Both the position numbers and the translations under genes were made by a program. Shown here piece by piece: positions 1-8,438 of a DNA stretch of 58,494 bases. The notes under the pieces are model-generated. The model made no database searches, had not been told where the DNA came from, and saw only the letters and a list, made by a program, of their open reading frames with translations. Source of the DNA: Paracoccaceae bacterium (GTDB taxonomy: Bacteria; Pseudomonadota; Alphaproteobacteria; Rhodobacterales; Rhodobacteraceae); NCBI GenBank assembly GCA_020846995.1, contig JADLCV010000168.1, positions 1 through 58,494 of the forward strand. Direction: 5' to 3'. The stretch's first letter is position 1; every line of letters starts with the position of its first letter.

Positions 1-448
1 CGCGGCCGGCGCTGCCCGAGGGGGGCGCTCGCCCGGGGCGCAGGCCGACGCGGGTGACCCGGGGGTTCCGGCCGGTCGGCCGCACCGTCCCCGCGGGGCG
101 GCCGGCGCGCGCTTCTCCCGGGGCTTCCGGGCCGGGGTGGAGTGACCGGCGACGTCCCGCCCGTGACGGCGGCGGTCGGGCCCGGCCGCGGGGCCTCGAT
201 GGCCCCTGTGATTGCTCTCCCCCGTCCCGGGGTGCCCGGGCGGGGATGCCGTCAGCGCGTCGGACCGGCGGCGAGGAGCCCGGTCGCGGGGCGGGGGCGG
301 TCCCCGGGGGTTCGGCTTCCTCCCGCCCGGGGTGCCCGGGCGGGATGCGGTGAGGGCGGCGGACCGGCGGCGAGGAGCCCGTGGGCGGGGCGGGGATGGT
401 CCCGGGAATTGCCCTACCGCTTTCCGGGGTGCCCGGGCGGGGATGCCG
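1..448. other. Gene-free left end
   Basis: No open frame here resembles a protein; those that are open are G+C artefacts. The right half holds tandem relics of the 3' end of the minus-strand gene that stops at 449. The first ~200 bases are GC-rich with short inverted repeats and no recognisable RNA gene or promoter. Confidence 0.6.
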
Positions 449-500
449 TCAGGGCGGCGGATAGGCGGCGAGGAGCCCGGCCGCGGCGGCGCGGCGGGCG
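225..500. repeat. Three ~97-100 bp tandem copies of a gene 3' end
   Basis: The anchor ggtgcccggg occurs at 231, 331 and 428, so the spacing is 100 and 97 bp. After each anchor comes a variant of the last codons of the minus-strand TPR-like gene. Copy 3 is the real end (LLAAYPPP then stop). Copy 1 reads LLAAGPTR then stop in the same relative frame. Copy 2 reads LLAAGPPP without a stop there. Between copies the bases also align. Each anchor sits in CCCGGG-GTG-CCCGGG or a near match, which can form a hairpin and may act as a terminator for the minus-strand operon. Confidence 0.75.
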
Positions 501-3178
501 GCGCTGTCGGCGATGAGGGCGCGGGCGGTGGCGAGGGGGCCGCTGGCGGGGGACGGCCGGGGCTCGGGCGCGGGCCGGGCGAGGGCCGCGAGGGAAGCGG
601 CGAGGTCGGGCGCGTCCGCGGCCGCCACCGCCTCGCCCGCCCGCCAGCGGGCGGCGGCGGCGAGCGCCGGGTCGGCCCCCGCGTAGGCCGCGGCGGCGCC
701 GCGGTGGTCGCCGAGGCGCGCGAGGGCCGCGCCGCGGAGTCCCGCCGCCTCGGCATGGTCGTCGCCCGCGACGGCCGCGAGCGCCGCCCGCCCGTCGCCG
801 AGGGCGAGGGCCGCCCGCGCCCAGAGCCGCCGGTCGGCGCCCGCGAGGCCGTCGGGGGGGCCGAGGAGCGCCTGCGCCTCGGCCCCGAACCCCGCTTCCG
901 CGAGGCGGCGGGCGAGCGCCCGCCGGGCCTCGGGCCCGCCGGGGGGATGGCGGGGGGCCCCGGCCCCGGGGAGGGCGGCGAAGGCGAGGCGGAGGAAGAC
1001 GTCCTCCGGCGCCGATGCCGCGAGCGCGACGAGGAGGGCATCGGCCAGCGCCGTCGTCGCGGGCCCGGGGGCGAGGCGGGAGAGGGCGGCGAAGGCCGCC
1101 TCGTGCTCGCCCCGGGCGGCGAGGGCGCGGGCGTGGACGGCGGCGAGGCGGGCGCCGACGGCGCTCTCCCCGAGCTCGAAGGCGAGGGCCTCGGCGGCGC
1201 CGGCGAGCGCCGGCGCGATCGCGGCGCCGCGGCCAAGGCGCGATTCGAGGAGGAGGGCGAGGGCCTCGGCCGCCTCGGGACCGGGGCCGGCGGCGAGGTC
1301 GGCAAGCAGGGCCTCGGCCTCCTCGACCTGCCCGCGCGAAAGGGCGATGCGGGCCGAGACGAGGCCGATCGGGCTTCCCGCCGCGCCCGCCCGCTCGGCC
1401 GCATCGCGGAGCGCGCGCGCTGTCTCGGCGTCGCCGGTGGAGAGGAAGCGGTCGGCGAGGGGCCGGCCGAGGAGGCGGCGCAGATGCGGGGGAAGGCCGG
1501 AGAAGGCCCGCAGGACGGCCGCGGTCGCGACCGGCACGCCGCGCTCGAGGGCGGGGGCGGCCAGCACGGCCCAGAGCGCCACCGCCCCGTCGCAGGCGGC
1601 CATGCCGGCGAAGGGCGCCGCCGGCACCGCCGGCGCACCGTCGACGATTAGGGCGAGGGCGGCGACGCCTGCGGCCTCCGCTCCCGGGACGGGAAAGGCC
1701 GCGAGAAGGGCCCGGGCCTCGGCCCCGAAGCCGAGATGGACGTAGAGGCGCGCGAGCGCGAGCACGGCCACGGGATCGGGGCGGTCGAACTCGCCCACGA
1801 GCGCGCTCCGGCCGCGGGCGATCGCCGCGCCGGCATCGCCGCCGCCGCCCCAGGCCGCGACGTCGAAGTCCCCATCCCCCGGGCACTCCCCCCCCGTGGG
1901 GGTGAGGGCGATGCGGGGCGTCGCGCCGGCGGCGCGGTCGAGACCGGTCTCGATGCGGATCGGAGCCCCGGGGGCGAGGTTGGCCGGTGCCGGGGGATCG
2001 CCCGCCGCGGGCGCGGGAGGAGGCGCGGGCGGCGGCAGCGGGGGCGCGGACGGGGGCGGGGGCACCGCCACCATGCCCTGGGCCGCGGCGCGGGCGAGCT
2101 CGAAGAGGAGATCGGCGCGAGCGGCGGCCAACGGGTCCTCGGCCGCCCCGGACGCTTCCTCGGCCGCCGCCGAAGGGGCCGCGGGCGCCGGGCCGGCGGG
2201 TCCGGCTGCGGCGGGCGGCGCCCCGTCCGCCGCCGGGGCCGGCTTCGGCCCGGCCCCACCCTCCCCCGGGGCGGGGGTTGTTGCGGTGCCGGCGCCCATC
2301 CCCCGGTCCGCGGCGGCGGCGGCGGCGGCCGCGGGCGCCTTCTCCCCGGCGCGGTTCCGGCCGGCGACGGTCGCGGGAACGGGCGGCGGGGAAAGGCCGG
2401 CCCGGCGCCAGTAGGCCGCAAGGTAGGGATCGCCCGCCACCCCCCCCGACCCGGCGACCGCCGCCGCCGGGGACGGGCGCGGCCGCGGCCGGGCGGCCGC
2501 GGCGGCGAGCGGGCGCTCGAAGGGCGAGCCCGCGGGCGGCGGGCCGTCGCGGATGTCGATGGCGAGAAGGTCCGGCGCCGCCTCGGCGGCCGTCGCGTGG
2601 CAGGGGCAGGCGAGGGCGATGTCGAGCCGGCCGCCCGTGGCCGCGAGCCCGCCGACGCGGCGGCGGTCGATGCGCCGGAAGGCCTCGGCGAGGTCGATCG
2701 CGACCCCGGCGCCGGCGATCACGAGCCCGTAGCCGCGCGGGCTGCGGCCGAGGCTCCAGCCCGCGCCGGGCGCGATCGTGACCGTGAGCCGGGTGAACCC
2801 CGCATGTTCGCCGCCCCGCACCAGCGCGACGGCGGCCGCCGCGGGCGCGGCGGGAAGCGCGAGGAGGAGGGCGGCGAGGGCGGCGGGAGGCGAGGGGAGG
2901 GCGAGGAGGAGAGCGGCGAGGGCGGCAGGGGGAGCACGGAGCGCAAGGGAAAGGGAGCGGAGGCGGGCAGCGCGGGCCGCGGGTGGGGCGCAAAGTGCGC
3001 GGGAGAGGGCGCGGAGGAGAGCGGCGAGGGCCGCGGGCGGGGCGGGCAACGCAAGGAGGCGCGCGGCGAAGGCGGGCGGAGCGCGTCGTGCGAGGGAGAG
3101 GGCGCGGAGGAGAGCGGCGAGGGCCGCGGGCGGGGCGGGAGGCGCGAGGACGAAGGAACGAAACAGCTCCGCGGCCAT
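449..3178 (-). CDS. Large TPR-like protein of the flagellar motor operon
   Basis: This is a predicted exported protein of 909 aa. Residues 1-118 are repeated Pro/Ala/Leu hydrophobic segments (PPAALAALL...). Residues ~119-225 form a compact domain beginning VALVRGGEHAGFTRL, like the N-terminus of exported Rhodobacterales TPR proteins. About 225-400 is Pro/Ala low complexity. About 400-909 is all-helical and degenerate-TPR-like. It is the last gene of the fliL-to-motA operon, so a flagellar motor or periplasmic scaffold role is inferred only from context. The ATG at 3178 is the only plausible start in frame after motA, but it lacks a clear Shine-Dalgarno, so the N-terminus is uncertain. The 3' end is repeated downstream. 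No catalytic motif is visible. Confidence 0.65.
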   Translation of the reverse strand: MAAELFRSFVLAPPAPPAALAALLRALSLARRAPPAFAARLLALPAPPAALAALLRALSRALCAPPAARAARLRSLSLALRAPPAALAALLLALPSPPAALAALLLALPAAPAAAAVALVRGGEHAGFTRLTVTIAPGAGWSLGRSPRGYGLVIAGAGVAIDLAEAFRRIDRRRVGGLAATGGRLDIALACPCHATAAEAAPDLLAIDIRDGPPPAGSPFERPLAAAAARPRPRPSPAAAVAGSGGVAGDPYLAAYWRRAGLSPPPVPATVAGRNRAGEKAPAAAAAAAADRGMGAGTATTPAPGEGGAGPKPAPAADGAPPAAAGPAGPAPAAPSAAAEEASGAAEDPLAAARADLLFELARAAAQGMVAVPPPPSAPPLPPPAPPPAPAAGDPPAPANLAPGAPIRIETGLDRAAGATPRIALTPTGGECPGDGDFDVAAWGGGGDAGAAIARGRSALVGEFDRPDPVAVLALARLYVHLGFGAEARALLAAFPVPGAEAAGVAALALIVDGAPAVPAAPFAGMAACDGAVALWAVLAAPALERGVPVATAAVLRAFSGLPPHLRRLLGRPLADRFLSTGDAETARALRDAAERAGAAGSPIGLVSARIALSRGQVEEAEALLADLAAGPGPEAAEALALLLESRLGRGAAIAPALAGAAEALAFELGESAVGARLAAVHARALAARGEHEAAFAALSRLAPGPATTALADALLVALAASAPEDVFLRLAFAALPGAGAPRHPPGGPEARRALARRLAEAGFGAEAQALLGPPDGLAGADRRLWARAALALGDGRAALAAVAGDDHAEAAGLRGAALARLGDHRGAAAAYAGADPALAAAARWRAGEAVAAADAPDLAASLAALARPAPEPRPSPASGPLATARALIADSAARRAAAAGLLAAYPPP

Positions 3179-3245
3179 GGGCCGAGCGGAAGGCGCGAGG
3201 GAGAGGGCGCGGAGGAGTGCGGAGAAGGACGCGCGAGGGCCGGGA
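2859..3245. repeat. In-frame repeats in the N-terminus of the TPR-like gene
   Basis: Five imperfect copies of a segment encoding PPAALAALLRALSLA-like hydrophobic stretches follow one another. Anchors lie near 2863, 2905, 3013, 3106 and 3211. The spacings are about 42, 108, 93 and 105 bp, all multiples of three. The copies starting at 3001 and 3094 share 46 identical bases. Each unit resembles the hydrophobic core of a signal peptide, so this looks like a duplicated leader region. Confidence 0.7.
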
Positions 3246-3417
3246 CGGGCGTGGATGCGCGCGACGAGGGTCTCAGGCGGGCCGGGAGGCGCGGCGGCAG
3301 GCGCGACGGACGGCGGGCCGGGAGGCGCGGCGAGGCGGGCGTGGGCGGCGGCCGGTGCCGGCGCCGCGGGGTGGCCCGGGGGCGGGGGGAGAGCGGCGGG
3401 GAGGGCGGGCGGCGGGC
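3179..3417. other. Spacer between motA and the TPR-like gene
   Basis: This 239-base spacer is long for an otherwise tight operon. It contains a further decayed hydrophobic repeat unit and a 36-bp tandem repeat (the core gccgggaggcgcgg recurs 36 bp apart near 3281 and 3317). The frame of the downstream gene stays open throughout without a usable ATG, so part of it may once have been coding. Confidence 0.45.
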
Positions 3418-4287
3418 TCACGCGGCCTCCTGGCGGAGCGCCTTCAGGGCCTCCTCGAGGTCGCCGAAGTCGGGGCGGAGGTGGTGGGGGGTGTGCTGGC
3501 GGCCGACCTCGATGCACATCGCCGTCGGGTGGTGGTGGAGGTTCGCGACCAGGACCTCGCGGATGAGCTGGTAGAAATGGGCGTCCTCCTCGACCACCGC
3601 CCGCAGCCGGCTCGCGAAGGGGCCGACGAGGCCATAGGCGAGGAAGACCCCGAGGAAGGTCCCGACCAGCGCCCCGCCGATCATCTTGCCGAGGATCTCG
3701 GGCGGCTGGTCGATCGCCGCCATGGTCTTGATGACCCCGAGGACGGCGGCGACGATGCCGAGGGCGGGGAGCGCGTCGGCCACCGACTGGAGGGCGTGGG
3801 CGGGGTGGAGCGCGTGCTGGAGGCTCGCCTGCATCCGCCGCTCCATCACCTCCTCGACCTGGTGGGGGTCGTCGTAGTTCATCGCCGCCGCCCGCAGGGT
3901 GTCGCAGATCAGGGCCGCGGCCTCGTGGTCGGCGCGGATGCGCGGGTAGCGGCCGAAGATCGCCGAGCTCTCCGGGGCCTCGATGTGCTCCTCGAGCGCG
4001 ACCGGGCTCGAGCGGGCGAGGCGGACGAGCTCGAAGAGGAGGCAGAGGAGGTCGCGGTAGTCGACCGCCTGCCAGCGGGCGCCGCGGAAGACGCGGGAGA
4101 CGTCCTTCAGCGTGTGGCGGGCGGCGGCGCCGCTGTTGGCGATGAGGAAGGCGCCGGTGCCGGCGCCGGCGATCATCATGAGCTCGAAGGGCAGGGCGTG
4201 GAGGATGATGCCGATCTTGCCGCCGGCGGCGAGGTAGCCGCCGAAGACCATGCCGAAGACGATGGCGATGCCGAGAACGCCGATCAT
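3418..4287 (-). CDS. motA: Flagellar motor stator protein MotA
   Basis: MotA forms the proton-channel stator ring in the inner membrane and converts ion flow into torque on FliG. The 289 aa match the family length. The N-terminus (MIGVLGIAIVFGMVFGGYLA) and the segment LALPALGIVAAVLGVIKTM are classic MotA membrane regions. A long cytoplasmic loop between TM2 and TM3 carries the charged region, and two further TM segments follow near 180-245. It lies downstream of a MotE-like gene and fliL in one minus-strand operon. No motB is present in this window, so the partner is encoded elsewhere, probably beyond the left end or at another locus. Confidence 0.93.
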   Translation of the reverse strand: MIGVLGIAIVFGMVFGGYLAAGGKIGIILHALPFELMMIAGAGTGAFLIANSGAAARHTLKDVSRVFRGARWQAVDYRDLLCLLFELVRLARSSPVALEEHIEAPESSAIFGRYPRIRADHEAAALICDTLRAAAMNYDDPHQVEEVMERRMQASLQHALHPAHALQSVADALPALGIVAAVLGVIKTMAAIDQPPEILGKMIGGALVGTFLGVFLAYGLVGPFASRLRAVVEEDAHFYQLIREVLVANLHHHPTAMCIEVGRQHTPHHLRPDFGDLEEALKALRQEAA

Positions 4288-4350
4288 GGGCGCACGCCCC
4301 CAGGCCGGGCGGCGGGAACGGGAACGGGGATCGGGGCCATGGCCGGGGCC

Positions 4351-4965
4351 TCAGTCGCGCGGCGCGCCGGCGTTGCGGCCGGCGAGGAGGACGGAGATCG
4401 TGTAGGCGAGCCCGGGCTCGAGCCCGGCGAGGACGGCCGCCGCCGCCTCCGGGCGCATGCGGGCGAGGAAGCCCGCCGCGAACTCGGGCGCCATCTCGGC
4501 GAAGAGGCGGGCGGCCTCGAGGGGCTTCATCGCCTCGTAGACCGCGGTCAGGCGGGCGATGTCGTCCTCGGCCGCGCGCTCGGCGAGGGCGAGGGTGGCG
4601 GCAAGCCCGGCCTCGGCGGTCGCGAGGGCGGCGAGGCGGTCGGCCACCCCGGCCTCGATGCGCTCGAGGGCGGCGAGGCGGTCGGCGAGCGCGAGTTCGC
4701 GCGCGCCGACGCGCTCCTCGCGCGCGCGGAGGGCGGCGAGGAGTGCGGCCGGCGGGTCGGCCGCGGCGGGGGGCGGCGGGGCCGCGGTGGCGGCGGGCGG
4801 CGCCTCGTCGATCCTGGCGAGGGCGGCGCCGATGCCGCTCGCGAGGCGCAGGAGGGCCGCGGCGACGAAGAAGAGGGCGATGAGGACGAGCGGGCCGCGG
4901 CCGCGGCGCGGCCTTGCGCGCGGCCCGGGCCCGGGGACGGGCGCGGCGGCGGGGGCGGCGGCCAT
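4351..4965 (-). CDS. MotE-like flagellar chaperone
   Basis: This 204-aa protein has one N-terminal TM helix (residues ~22-40), an Ala/Pro linker, a coiled coil (~75-140) and a C-terminal MgtE-N-like region (EAMKPLEAARLFAEMAPEFA...). That architecture matches MotE/MgtE-N family proteins found beside alphaproteobacterial motA, where MotE is known in rhizobia as a periplasmic chaperone of a motor protein. The ATG overlaps the stop of the upstream gene (TGATG), indicating translational coupling. The motA start lies 63 bases downstream. Confidence 0.7.
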   Translation of the reverse strand: MAAAPAAAPVPGPGPRARPRRGRGPLVLIALFFVAAALLRLASGIGAALARIDEAPPAATAAPPPPAAADPPAALLAALRAREERVGARELALADRLAALERIEAGVADRLAALATAEAGLAATLALAERAAEDDIARLTAVYEAMKPLEAARLFAEMAPEFAAGFLARMRPEAAAAVLAGLEPGLAYTISVLLAGRNAGAPRD

Positions 4966-5564
4966 CACTCGGCCGCCTCGGCGAGGCCGCGGCCGCCGCG
5001 GTGGCGGACGAAGCGCGCCCGCCGGTCGGCCGCCGCGAGGGCGTCGGCCGCCGCCTCGGGTCCGGCCGCGGCCTCGGGCCCGGCCGGGGCGCGGGCGGCG
5101 GCGTTGGCGGCGGCGGCGCGGTGGGCGGGGGCAGCGGCGGGGGCGGCGGCCGTGGCCGGGGCACCCGGTCCGGCCCGGCTGCCGGCGGCGGGAAGCGGGC
5201 GGGGGGCCGCGCCGTCGGCCGCGGCCGCGGGCGGGGCCTGGGTGGCAGCGGCCCGATTCGCCCCCGCGGGGGTCGCCGCCGCGGGGAGGTCGTGGAGGGC
5301 CGCGACGAGGAGCTCGCTGCGCTGCGCCGCCGCCTCGGCGCGCAGCCGCTCGGCCTCGAGCGTGGCGGCCGAGGCCCTGGCCGCCGCCTGGGCCTGGCCG
5401 AGCGCCCGCGTCATCTCGTCGACCTGGGCCGAGAGGACGGCGATCGCCCCCCCCATGCCCGATTCGAGCTCGGTGAAGCGGCGCAGCCGGCGGGCGAGGA
5501 CGAGGCAGTAGGCGGCGGCGCCGAGCGCCCCGGCCCCGAGCAGGATGTCGGCGACGATCGCCAT
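4965..5564 (-). CDS. Small membrane coiled-coil flagellar protein
   Basis: The 199-aa product has one N-terminal TM helix (residues 3-24), a positively charged turn (ARRLRRF), then a coiled coil (~30-90: VDEMTRALGQAQAAARA) and a long disordered Ala/Pro/Gly tail. This is the layout of a conserved alphaproteobacterial flagellar-cluster protein (DUF6468-like, recalled from family architecture). It sits between fliL and the MotE-like gene, a constant position in related genomes. A role at the basal body or motor is inferred. It is coupled to the next gene by TGATG. Confidence 0.55.
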   Translation of the reverse strand: MAIVADILLGAGALGAAAYCLVLARRLRRFTELESGMGGAIAVLSAQVDEMTRALGQAQAAARASAATLEAERLRAEAAAQRSELLVAALHDLPAAATPAGANRAAATQAPPAAAADGAAPRPLPAAGSRAGPGAPATAAAPAAAPAHRAAAANAAARAPAGPEAAAGPEAAADALAAADRRARFVRHRGGRGLAEAAE

Positions 5565-5573
5565 CGCCGGCCC

Positions 5574-6038
5574 TCAGTTGAGCACGAACTCGGTGATGAG
5601 CAGGTTGAGCACCCGCCCCTCGCCCGCGACCATCTGGATGCGGCGCAGCATCTGCGCCCGGAGCCGCACGAGCGCCGCCGCGTCCTCGAGTTCGGCCACC
5701 GCGACCGCCCGCAGGTAGCCGTTGAGGACGTCGAGGACGCGCGGCAGGAGGACCGTCACCTCGGCCTCCATGGCCCGCGGCACCTCGAGCTGGGCGGCGA
5801 GGCGGAGATGGCGGCCCCCCGGCGCGTGGCCGAGGGCGACGACGAGCGCCGGAAGGGGCACGAAGGCGATGTCGCCGAGCGCGTCGCCGGCGGGCCCGGG
5901 CGCCGCCCCGGGGCCGAAGATGAGGCCGGAGTGGACGGCCCAGAACGCCCCTCCCGCGGCCGGCAGCGCGAGCCCGAGGCCGAGGAGAAGGGGCAGGAGC
6001 CCGCGGCGGGGACGGGGCGGGGCGGCGGTCTCGGTCAT
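5574..6038 (-). CDS. fliL: Flagellar basal body-associated protein FliL
   Basis: FliL is a single-pass inner-membrane protein that surrounds or supports the stator. The 154-aa product has a basic N-terminus, one TM helix (~14-36) and a periplasmic SPFH-like domain ending in the characteristic VAGEGRVLNLLITEFVLN. The ATG at 6038 is preferred over one six bases upstream because GAGGA then lies nine bases ahead. It is the first gene of the minus-strand motor operon and diverges from fliF across a 127-base spacer. Confidence 0.88.
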   Translation of the reverse strand: MTETAAPPRPRRGLLPLLLGLGLALPAAGGAFWAVHSGLIFGPGAAPGPAGDALGDIAFVPLPALVVALGHAPGGRHLRLAAQLEVPRAMEAEVTVLLPRVLDVLNGYLRAVAVAELEDAAALVRLRAQMLRRIQMVAGEGRVLNLLITEFVLN

Positions 6039-6086
6039 CGGCATCGGTCCTCGCGGCTGGACGCCTCCCACATACCCCGAGGCTGG

Positions 6087-6102
6087 CTAACCGAATGTTA
6101 AG
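6087..6102 (-). promoter_or_regulatory. CtrA-like box between fliL and fliF
   Basis: On the minus strand the spacer reads TTAA-CATTCGG-TTAGC, which matches eight of nine fixed positions of the alphaproteobacterial CtrA consensus TTAA-N7-TTAAC. The plus strand reads CTAA-N7-TTAAG, a weaker match. It is the only AT-rich patch in the divergent spacer, 49 bases upstream of the fliL start and about 64 upstream of the fliF start. CtrA control of flagellar genes is known in this order; binding here is inferred. Confidence 0.5.
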
Positions 6103-6165
6103 CGCCGCCGCCCAAGCCTCGGCCGGGCGCGGCAGCCTCGTCCGCGCTCCGGGAGAATCGCCCCC

Positions 6166-7818
6166 TTGCGGCACCTCGCCACCGCCCTTGCCGCCCTCGA
6201 CCCCCGCCGCCGCCTCGTCGCCGGGCTCGCCGCGCTCGCGCTTCTCGCGGTCCTCGCCTGGCTCGTCTCCCTCGGCACCCGGCCGCGGCTCGCGCTCCTC
6301 TACGCCGGGCTCGAGGCGGCGGCGGCGGGCGAGGTGGTGGCGGCGCTCGACCGCCGCGGCGCCGTCTACGAGGTCCGGGGCGACGCCCTCTACGTCGACC
6401 GGGCCCAGCGGGACGAACTCCGCCTTCTCCTCGCCGCCGAGGGGCTGCCGGCCTCGGGCGGGGCAGGCTACGAACTTCTCGACGGGCTCTCGGGCTTCGG
6501 CACCACGGCCCAGATGTTCGACGCCGCCTACTGGCGGGCCAAGGAGGGCGAGCTTGCCCGCACCATCGCCGCGAGCCCCGCCCTCGGCGCCGCCCGCGTC
6601 CACATCGCCCGCCCGCCGGCCCAGCCCTTCGCGCCCGCTGCCCGGCCGACGGCCTCGGTCACCGTCACCGCCGCCCGCGGCCCGCTCGCTCCGGCCGCGG
6701 CGCGGGCCCTGCGCCATCTCGTCGCGGCCTCGGTCGCGGGCCTCGCGCCGGCCGACGTGACGGTGATCGACGGGGCGAGCGGGCTTGCCCTCGTCGACGA
6801 TGCCGAGACCCTGCCGGGCCGCGCCGGCGACCGCGCCGAGGAACTGCGCCGCAACGTCGAGCGCCTGCTCGCTGCCCGCGTCGGCCCCGGCCGGGCGGTG
6901 GTCGAGGTCGCGGTCGAGACGGTGACGGAAAGCGAATCCGTCGTCGAGCGGACGATCGACCCCGGGACCCGCACCGCCGTCAGCGAGGAGGCCGAGGAGC
7001 GCTCGGCGAGTTCGGCAGCACCCCAGGGCGGCGGCGTCAGCGTCGCCTCGAACCTGCCCGAGGGCGATGCCGCGGCCGCCGGCACGAGCCGCAGCCAGAG
7101 CGCCGAGACCCGCAGCCGCACCGCCTTCGACCTCTCGGAGACCCGCCGCGAGCTCACCCGCGCCCCCGGCGGCATCCGCCGCCTCACCGTTGCCGTCCTC
7201 GTCGATGCCCTGCCCGCCGCCGACGGCGGGGCGGCGGCGCCGCGCGGCGAGGACGAACTCGCGGCCCTCCACGATCTTGTCGCCTCGGCGGTCGGCTTCG
7301 ATCCCGCCCGCGGCGACGTCATCACCATCCGCTCGCTGCCCTTCGAGCCGGCGGCGGCCGCAGGCGACGCGGCCGCCCCGGGCCTTCTCGAGGGGCTCGA
7401 CGCGACCGCCCTCGCCCAGCTCGGCATCCTCGCCCTCGTCGCCCTCGTCCTCGGCCTCTTCGTGCTGCGCCCGATCCTCGCCGGGGGGACGCGCGCGGGG
7501 GGGCTCCGCGGCCTCTCCGCCCCGGCCCCGGCGCGGGGGCTGCCCGCGCTCGCCGGCGCCGGCCCCGGGGCGGCGTCCGCGGCCGGACCGGTCCTCACGG
7601 GAGAGATCGACGACGGGGCCCCGCCCGCCGCGCTCGCCTCCCTGCGCGCGGCCCCGGCGTCCGCGGCGGCGGCCGGCCGCGCCGAGGCGCCGGCCGCTGC
7701 CGACGACCCCGCCGCGGCCGATCCCGTCGCCCGCCTGCGCCGCCTGATCGCCGAGCGCCAGGCCGAGACGGTCGAGATCCTGCGCGGCTGGATGGAGGAA
7801 CGCGAGGAGCGACCGTGA
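6166..7818 (+). CDS. fliF: Flagellar MS-ring protein FliF
   Basis: FliF forms the MS ring in the inner membrane, the base on which the rotor and export gate assemble. The 550 aa include TM1 (~16-36), two ring-building domains (start RPRLALLYAGLEAAAAGEVV; motif GFGTTAQMFDAAYWRAKEGE), a Ser/Ala-rich loop (~275-315), a second TM (~412-435: LGILALVALVLGLFVLRP) and a C-terminal FliG-binding tail (VARLRRLIAERQAETVEILR). The start is TTG at 6166 with GGGAGA nine bases upstream; no ATG fits. The stop overlaps the next GTG. It leads the plus-strand flagellar operon. Confidence 0.93.
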   Translation: MRHLATALAALDPRRRLVAGLAALALLAVLAWLVSLGTRPRLALLYAGLEAAAAGEVVAALDRRGAVYEVRGDALYVDRAQRDELRLLLAAEGLPASGGAGYELLDGLSGFGTTAQMFDAAYWRAKEGELARTIAASPALGAARVHIARPPAQPFAPAARPTASVTVTAARGPLAPAAARALRHLVAASVAGLAPADVTVIDGASGLALVDDAETLPGRAGDRAEELRRNVERLLAARVGPGRAVVEVAVETVTESESVVERTIDPGTRTAVSEEAEERSASSAAPQGGGVSVASNLPEGDAAAAGTSRSQSAETRSRTAFDLSETRRELTRAPGGIRRLTVAVLVDALPAADGGAAAPRGEDELAALHDLVASAVGFDPARGDVITIRSLPFEPAAAAGDAAAPGLLEGLDATALAQLGILALVALVLGLFVLRPILAGGTRAGGLRGLSAPAPARGLPALAGAGPGAASAAGPVLTGEIDDGAPPAALASLRAAPASAAAAGRAEAPAAADDPAAADPVARLRRLIAERQAETVEILRGWMEEREERP

Positions 7819-8438
7819 CGGGCATGCGCCTCCGGCTCGAGACCTTCGACGCCCCCGGACCGGCCGCCCCCGGCGCCGCGCGCGGCCCGGCGCCGGGGGC
7901 CGAGGCCGAGGGGGCGAGCGAGGAGGCGCGGCTCGAATCCTTCGAAGCCGGTTACAAGGCCGGCTGGGAGGATGCCGTCGCCGCCGCCGAGGAGGACCAG
8001 GGCCGCCTCCGCGCCGATCTCGCCCGCAACCTCCAGGCCCTCTCCTTCACCTATCACGAGGCCCGCGGCCACGTCCTCCAGAGCCTCGCGCCGCTCCTCC
8101 GCGAGACCGTCGGCCGGGTCCTGCCGGCCCTGGCACGGGGGGCGATCGGGGCCGTCGTCGCCGAGACCCTGCGCCCCTTCGCCGAGCGCTGCGCCGGGGC
8201 GCCGGTGACGGTCCTCGCGTGCCCCGCCTCGCGCCCGGCGGTCGAGGCCGCCCTCGCCCTCGAGCCCGGCCTGCCCTTCGCGATCGAGGAGGAACCGACG
8301 CTCGGCGCCGGGCAGGTCTACCTGCGCTTCCGCGACGGCGAGACTCTCGTCGACCTCGACGGCGCGACAGCCGCCATCGCCGCCGCCCTCGAGGACTATC
8401 TCCACCCCAGAGAGGAGGCGTCGCGACGCCATGGATAA
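7815..8438 (+). CDS. FliH-like flagellar export protein
   Basis: The 207-aa protein occupies the fliH position between fliF and fliN. FliH dimers regulate the export ATPase FliI and link it to FliN. The N-terminus is acidic and Ala/Gly/Pro-rich; ~40-95 is helical with GYKAGWEDA, a Gly-spaced helix typical of FliH. The C-terminal half (LLRETVGRVLPALARGAIG...LAAALEDYL) fits the FliH/HrpE fold. Sequence identity to classic FliH is weak, as is usual in Rhodobacteraceae. The GTG start overlaps the fliF stop (GTGA) with GAGGAG five bases upstream. Confidence 0.65.
   Translation: MTGMRLRLETFDAPGPAAPGAARGPAPGAEAEGASEEARLESFEAGYKAGWEDAVAAAEEDQGRLRADLARNLQALSFTYHEARGHVLQSLAPLLRETVGRVLPALARGAIGAVVAETLRPFAERCAGAPVTVLACPASRPAVEAALALEPGLPFAIEEEPTLGAGQVYLRFRDGETLVDLDGATAAIAAALEDYLHPREEASRRHG

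Noticed and set aside
225-500. CRISPR array
   Set aside because: Three units with similarity along the whole length and no constant-repeat/variable-spacer pattern; they derive from a coding end.
54-516. Open frames on the plus strand at the left end
   Set aside because: Low-complexity Gly/Arg/Pro translation over the repeat relics; no start signal and no family resemblance.
414-2993. An 859-codon open frame on the minus strand, overlapping the TPR-like gene in another frame
   Set aside because: Composition is almost pure Arg/Pro/Gly, as expected from a shifted frame in very high G+C DNA. The other frame has the better protein-like sequence and the domain structure.
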